Below the pieces are notes generated by a model. That model searched no databases. It was not told where the DNA came from and saw nothing but the letters and a program-made list of their open reading frames with translations. Shown one piece after another: positions 27,054 through 28,786 of a stretch of DNA of 28,786 bases. Both the position numbers and the translations under genes were made by a program. Position 1 is the stretch's first letter. The number at the start of each line of letters is the position of its first letter. The DNA comes from a virus, in the IMG/VR virus record IMGVR_UViG_3300020578_000332, positions 1-28,786 of that record. The stretch is one strand, 5' to 3'.

Positions 27054-27441
27054 AAACTATTATTTTCGTACCTACTTCAATACCGTATCTTTTTTTTCCA
27101 GTTATTTCAATAACTTGTTTGTCATCAAGATATATGATACCGCTTAATATGTCTTCCATCTGTTTGTTAAGATTGGTTGTATCAGGTCTTTTAGTATGAT
27201 AAGGAATAGGTACAGGCTTATTTTTTAATACCTTTTTCAATATGGTGACTGGATAAGGTAAAATATGTTCGAACTCGATGCTTATTGGACTTTTGACAGG
27301 CGGAAACGGAAATCTATCAATTATAAGGCTCTTCACGTGATCGATGTATGGTTGATTAACGTTATAGAAAATGAAACGAGATCTTTGGACTTTCCAAGCT
27401 TTTGGTAATTCTTCAACAAATGTTTCGAATAGAAGTTTCAA
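27043..27441 (-). CDS. rusA: RusA-family Holliday junction resolvase
   Basis: The product is 132 residues. The hallmark is residues 84-110: KRPDTTNLNKQMEDILSGII followed by YLDDKQV, then KKRYG. RusA dimers cut four-way junctions; in E. coli RusA three Asp (70, 72, 91) are essential. Asp87 and Asp107 align with the first and third, but the second position is Thr89, so activity or metal binding may differ. The start is TTG 27441 with GAGGA five bases upstream. Next to the portal, it may clear branched DNA before packaging, as proposed for other phage resolvases. Confidence 0.8.
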   Translation of the reverse strand: MKLLFETFVEELPKAWKVQRSRFIFYNVNQPYIDHVKSLIIDRFPFPPVKSPISIEFEHILPYPVTILKKVLKNKPVPIPYHTKRPDTTNLNKQMEDILSGIIYLDDKQVIEITGKKRYGIEVGTKIIVYEH

Positions 27442-27453
27442 GGATTCCTCAAA

Positions 27454-27496
27454 GCTTCGCCTAGTTCATAAAGGAAGCAAACAAACTAGGCTAAGC
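27454..27496. repeat. Inverted repeat before the resolvase gene
   Basis: GCTTCGCCTAGTT (27454-27466) pairs with AACTAGGCTAAGC (27484-27496) with a single mismatch, loop of 17. It fills the only gap between the portal-side gene and RusA and ends four bases before the GAGGA ribosome site of rusA. No T tract follows on either strand. Confidence 0.6.
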
Positions 27497-27502
27497 AAAT
27501 GG

Positions 27503-27694
27503 TTACTTCTGAGAAGTACCGTATTTTCTAATTTGATTTGATGAGTAAGCGACAATTTTATCAGCTTCTTCAAAAGTATCATCAGGGATAGCGTAAGCTG
27601 AATCCCCACCTCTACTTCCAGCACGACCTACCTTCATACGCTTTACGTCTTGAGGCATGTTGGCGTATTCATCATGATCTGCGAACATTTTCAT
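27503..27694 (-). CDS. Small hypothetical protein next to portal
   Basis: The product is 63 residues: a short acidic start (MKMFADHDEYANMPQDVKRM), KVGRAGSRGGDSAY, and an acidic helix (DDTFEEADKIVAYSSNQIRK). No family is recognised. It begins inside the stop of the portal gene (ATGA) and is followed by the long inverted repeat. Translational coupling to portal suggests a packaging role. Confidence 0.6.
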   Translation of the reverse strand: MKMFADHDEYANMPQDVKRMKVGRAGSRGGDSAYAIPDDTFEEADKIVAYSSNQIRKYGTSQK

Positions 27695-28786
27695 AATGTA
27701 CCTATTTGTTGTTGGCCTTGGGCGAGGCCAGGGACTTGACTAACTACATTTGACAATTGTTCGTTTATTTTTTCAACCCCTAGATCTTGTTCTGGTTCAA
27801 TTTTTGTTTTAATTGTCTCTAAAACCGAAAGCAGCTCTTTTAGATTTGATAGGTCTAAGCTTTGAAGACGAAGAGCAGTTTCGACAAGGTCAAGGTTAGC
27901 TTTGGTTTTATTTGCTTGGGCTTGTGTGATACGTTCTGCTGATAGTGCAGTATCAAGGCTAACTTTGTTTAATCTTTCCGCTGCTAATGATTGTTTTGAC
28001 TTAGCTTCCGCTAACAAGTTCTCGTTTTCAATCATCTGTCTTTGTGTTTGTAGCTGTTGCTGAACTTGTGTTTCTCTTTGTGCCATCATCTCTTGTTCTG
28101 CTACGGCGTCGGTAAGTTGTTTTTTGTCGATGAGTGGGGAGTTTTCGATAAAGAGCTTTGAAGGTACAGGAACGCCCAATTGACCAAGTTGTACAAGTTG
28201 CTGGAACTGTAGACGCTTTTGGCTGTCTGTGTAGGCAACTTCATCAACAACAATGTTAAACTTAGTAAATGTTTTGTTCTGAATCATCGGGTCAATTTCT
28301 TCACCAATCACATCTTCATATTTACCAAGTTTCCAGTTGTTTTGTAAGCAAGTAAGCATTTTCTCCCCGACTAGTTTTTGCGTTGAGTCAAGTTGGTCAA
28401 AAAGACGTTGAAGCATTGTAAGACCAGCACCTTGACGCACCATAGCAAGGATTCCTGGGACGTCATCTTTAGCCATTCCCATGAGTTCTTGATTTACTAG
28501 ACCAGTTTGATAGACGAGGTTTTTAAGTTCGTTTTGTAAGCCTGCAAGACCAGGGTTCGGGGAGGTGGGTTGGATCTTCTCGATGTCAGACATGTTTGCG
28601 TTTTTAGCAACTTTGACATTGATACCGTTACCGCCTTTCTTAAGATCTTCAGGATTAACGACGGCGTTTTCTTTATACTTCCATCCAGAATTTACTTGAG
28701 ACTCGATTTGATCCGCTGTATTGATAAGAACACGGTTATAGAGGAATTGCGAATCACGCATACCCCTGACTAGGCCTTGATGACGT
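27691..28786 (-). CDS. P22-like portal protein, C-terminal part (partial)
   Basis: The frame is open to the right edge, so about 364 C-terminal residues are present; the codons before the first in-window ATG read RHQGLVRG. GLVRGMRDSQFLYNRVLINT is the typical P22-type portal core, followed by the sequences GLVNQELMGMAKDDVPGILA and FDQLDSTQKLVGEKMLTCLQ. From about residue 240 on there is a long Gln/Ala/Leu coiled coil (QQQLQTQRQMIENENLLAEA and on), consistent with the helical barrel of P22 portal. Portals form the dodecameric DNA gate. It heads the packaging unit; large terminase should lie beyond the right edge. Confidence 0.8.
   Translation of the reverse strand, partial: RHQGLVRGMRDSQFLYNRVLINTADQIESQVNSGWKYKENAVVNPEDLKKGGNGINVKVAKNANMSDIEKIQPTSPNPGLAGLQNELKNLVYQTGLVNQELMGMAKDDVPGILAMVRQGAGLTMLQRLFDQLDSTQKLVGEKMLTCLQNNWKLGKYEDVIGEEIDPMIQNKTFTKFNIVVDEVAYTDSQKRLQFQQLVQLGQLGVPVPSKLFIENSPLIDKKQLTDAVAEQEMMAQRETQVQQQLQTQRQMIENENLLAEAKSKQSLAAERLNKVSLDTALSAERITQAQANKTKANLDLVETALRLQSLDLSNLKELLSVLETIKTKIEPEQDLGVEKINEQLSNVVSQVPGLAQGQQQIGTL

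Noticed and set aside
1-28786. tRNA genes, insertion sequences, reverse transcriptase-based diversity elements, integrase or attachment site
   Set aside because: None seen by eye on either strand; no cloverleaf, transposase or reverse transcriptase motifs.

Overview
The window is 28.8 kb of an AT-rich genome of a tailed bacteriophage, most likely podovirus-like. The signature genes are a portal of the P22-like kind (cut by the right edge), an N4-gp56-like major capsid protein with a scaffold-like neighbour, a large propeller-like tail protein, a tandem array of short modular fibre proteins and, on the left, a phage replication-O-type initiator (cut by the left edge) plus an ERF / YqaJ-exonuclease / SSB recombination set. 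No integrase, large terminase, polymerase or recognisable lysis enzyme is visible, so lifestyle and host cannot be fixed. Good AAGGA(G) ribosome sites and lipoprotein-type signals suggest a bacterial host, probably Gram-negative.

Layout. 1-318 (minus): replication initiator. 319-701: gene-free control region with a 20-bp palindrome, a terminator and promoter-like signals. 702-2610 (plus): early genes of unknown function, including a ribbon-helix-helix-like regulator; three of them are preceded by the same G/C hairpin + AAAGGAA leader cassette. 2611-3236 (minus): two translationally coupled helical proteins. 3275-5237 (plus): ERF annealing protein, a small lipoprotein overlapping both neighbours, YqaJ-like exonuclease, SSB. 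5281-5659 (minus): small membrane and small unknown proteins. 5731-6294 (plus): unknown protein ending at a terminator. 6444-24119 (minus): the tail/capsid unit, transcribed scaffold -> capsid -> head-tail proteins -> propeller protein -> putative internal virion proteins -> fibres. 24253-24792 (plus): one gene in opposite orientation with its own promoter-like signal and terminators. 25050-28786 (minus): the portal unit, with RusA resolvase, a possible small terminase-like protein and a run of small basic proteins.

How it works together. The early plus-strand genes supply ERF + exonuclease + SSB, a complete two-component recombination kit, with the O-type initiator starting replication. The late region appears split into two minus-strand transcription units: portal/packaging (ending at a minus-strand terminator near 24.92 kb) and capsid/tail (starting from a TTGACA-type promoter near 24.2 kb). 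Stop/start overlaps (ATGA, TAATG, TGATG) are the rule in the late units.

Most notable: degenerate GGCTGNN heptamer repeats inside five unrelated coding regions, always with GGCTG on the plus strand; an eight-gene modular fibre/fibre-accessory array sharing head modules and swapping ends; the repeated early leader cassette; an overlapped lipoprotein gene inside the recombination operon; and recurrent hairpins immediately upstream of ribosome binding sites. Several true small genes (1-318, 2023-2187, 3915-4064, 11060-11233, 25588-25737) are easy to miss by length or because they overlap neighbours.
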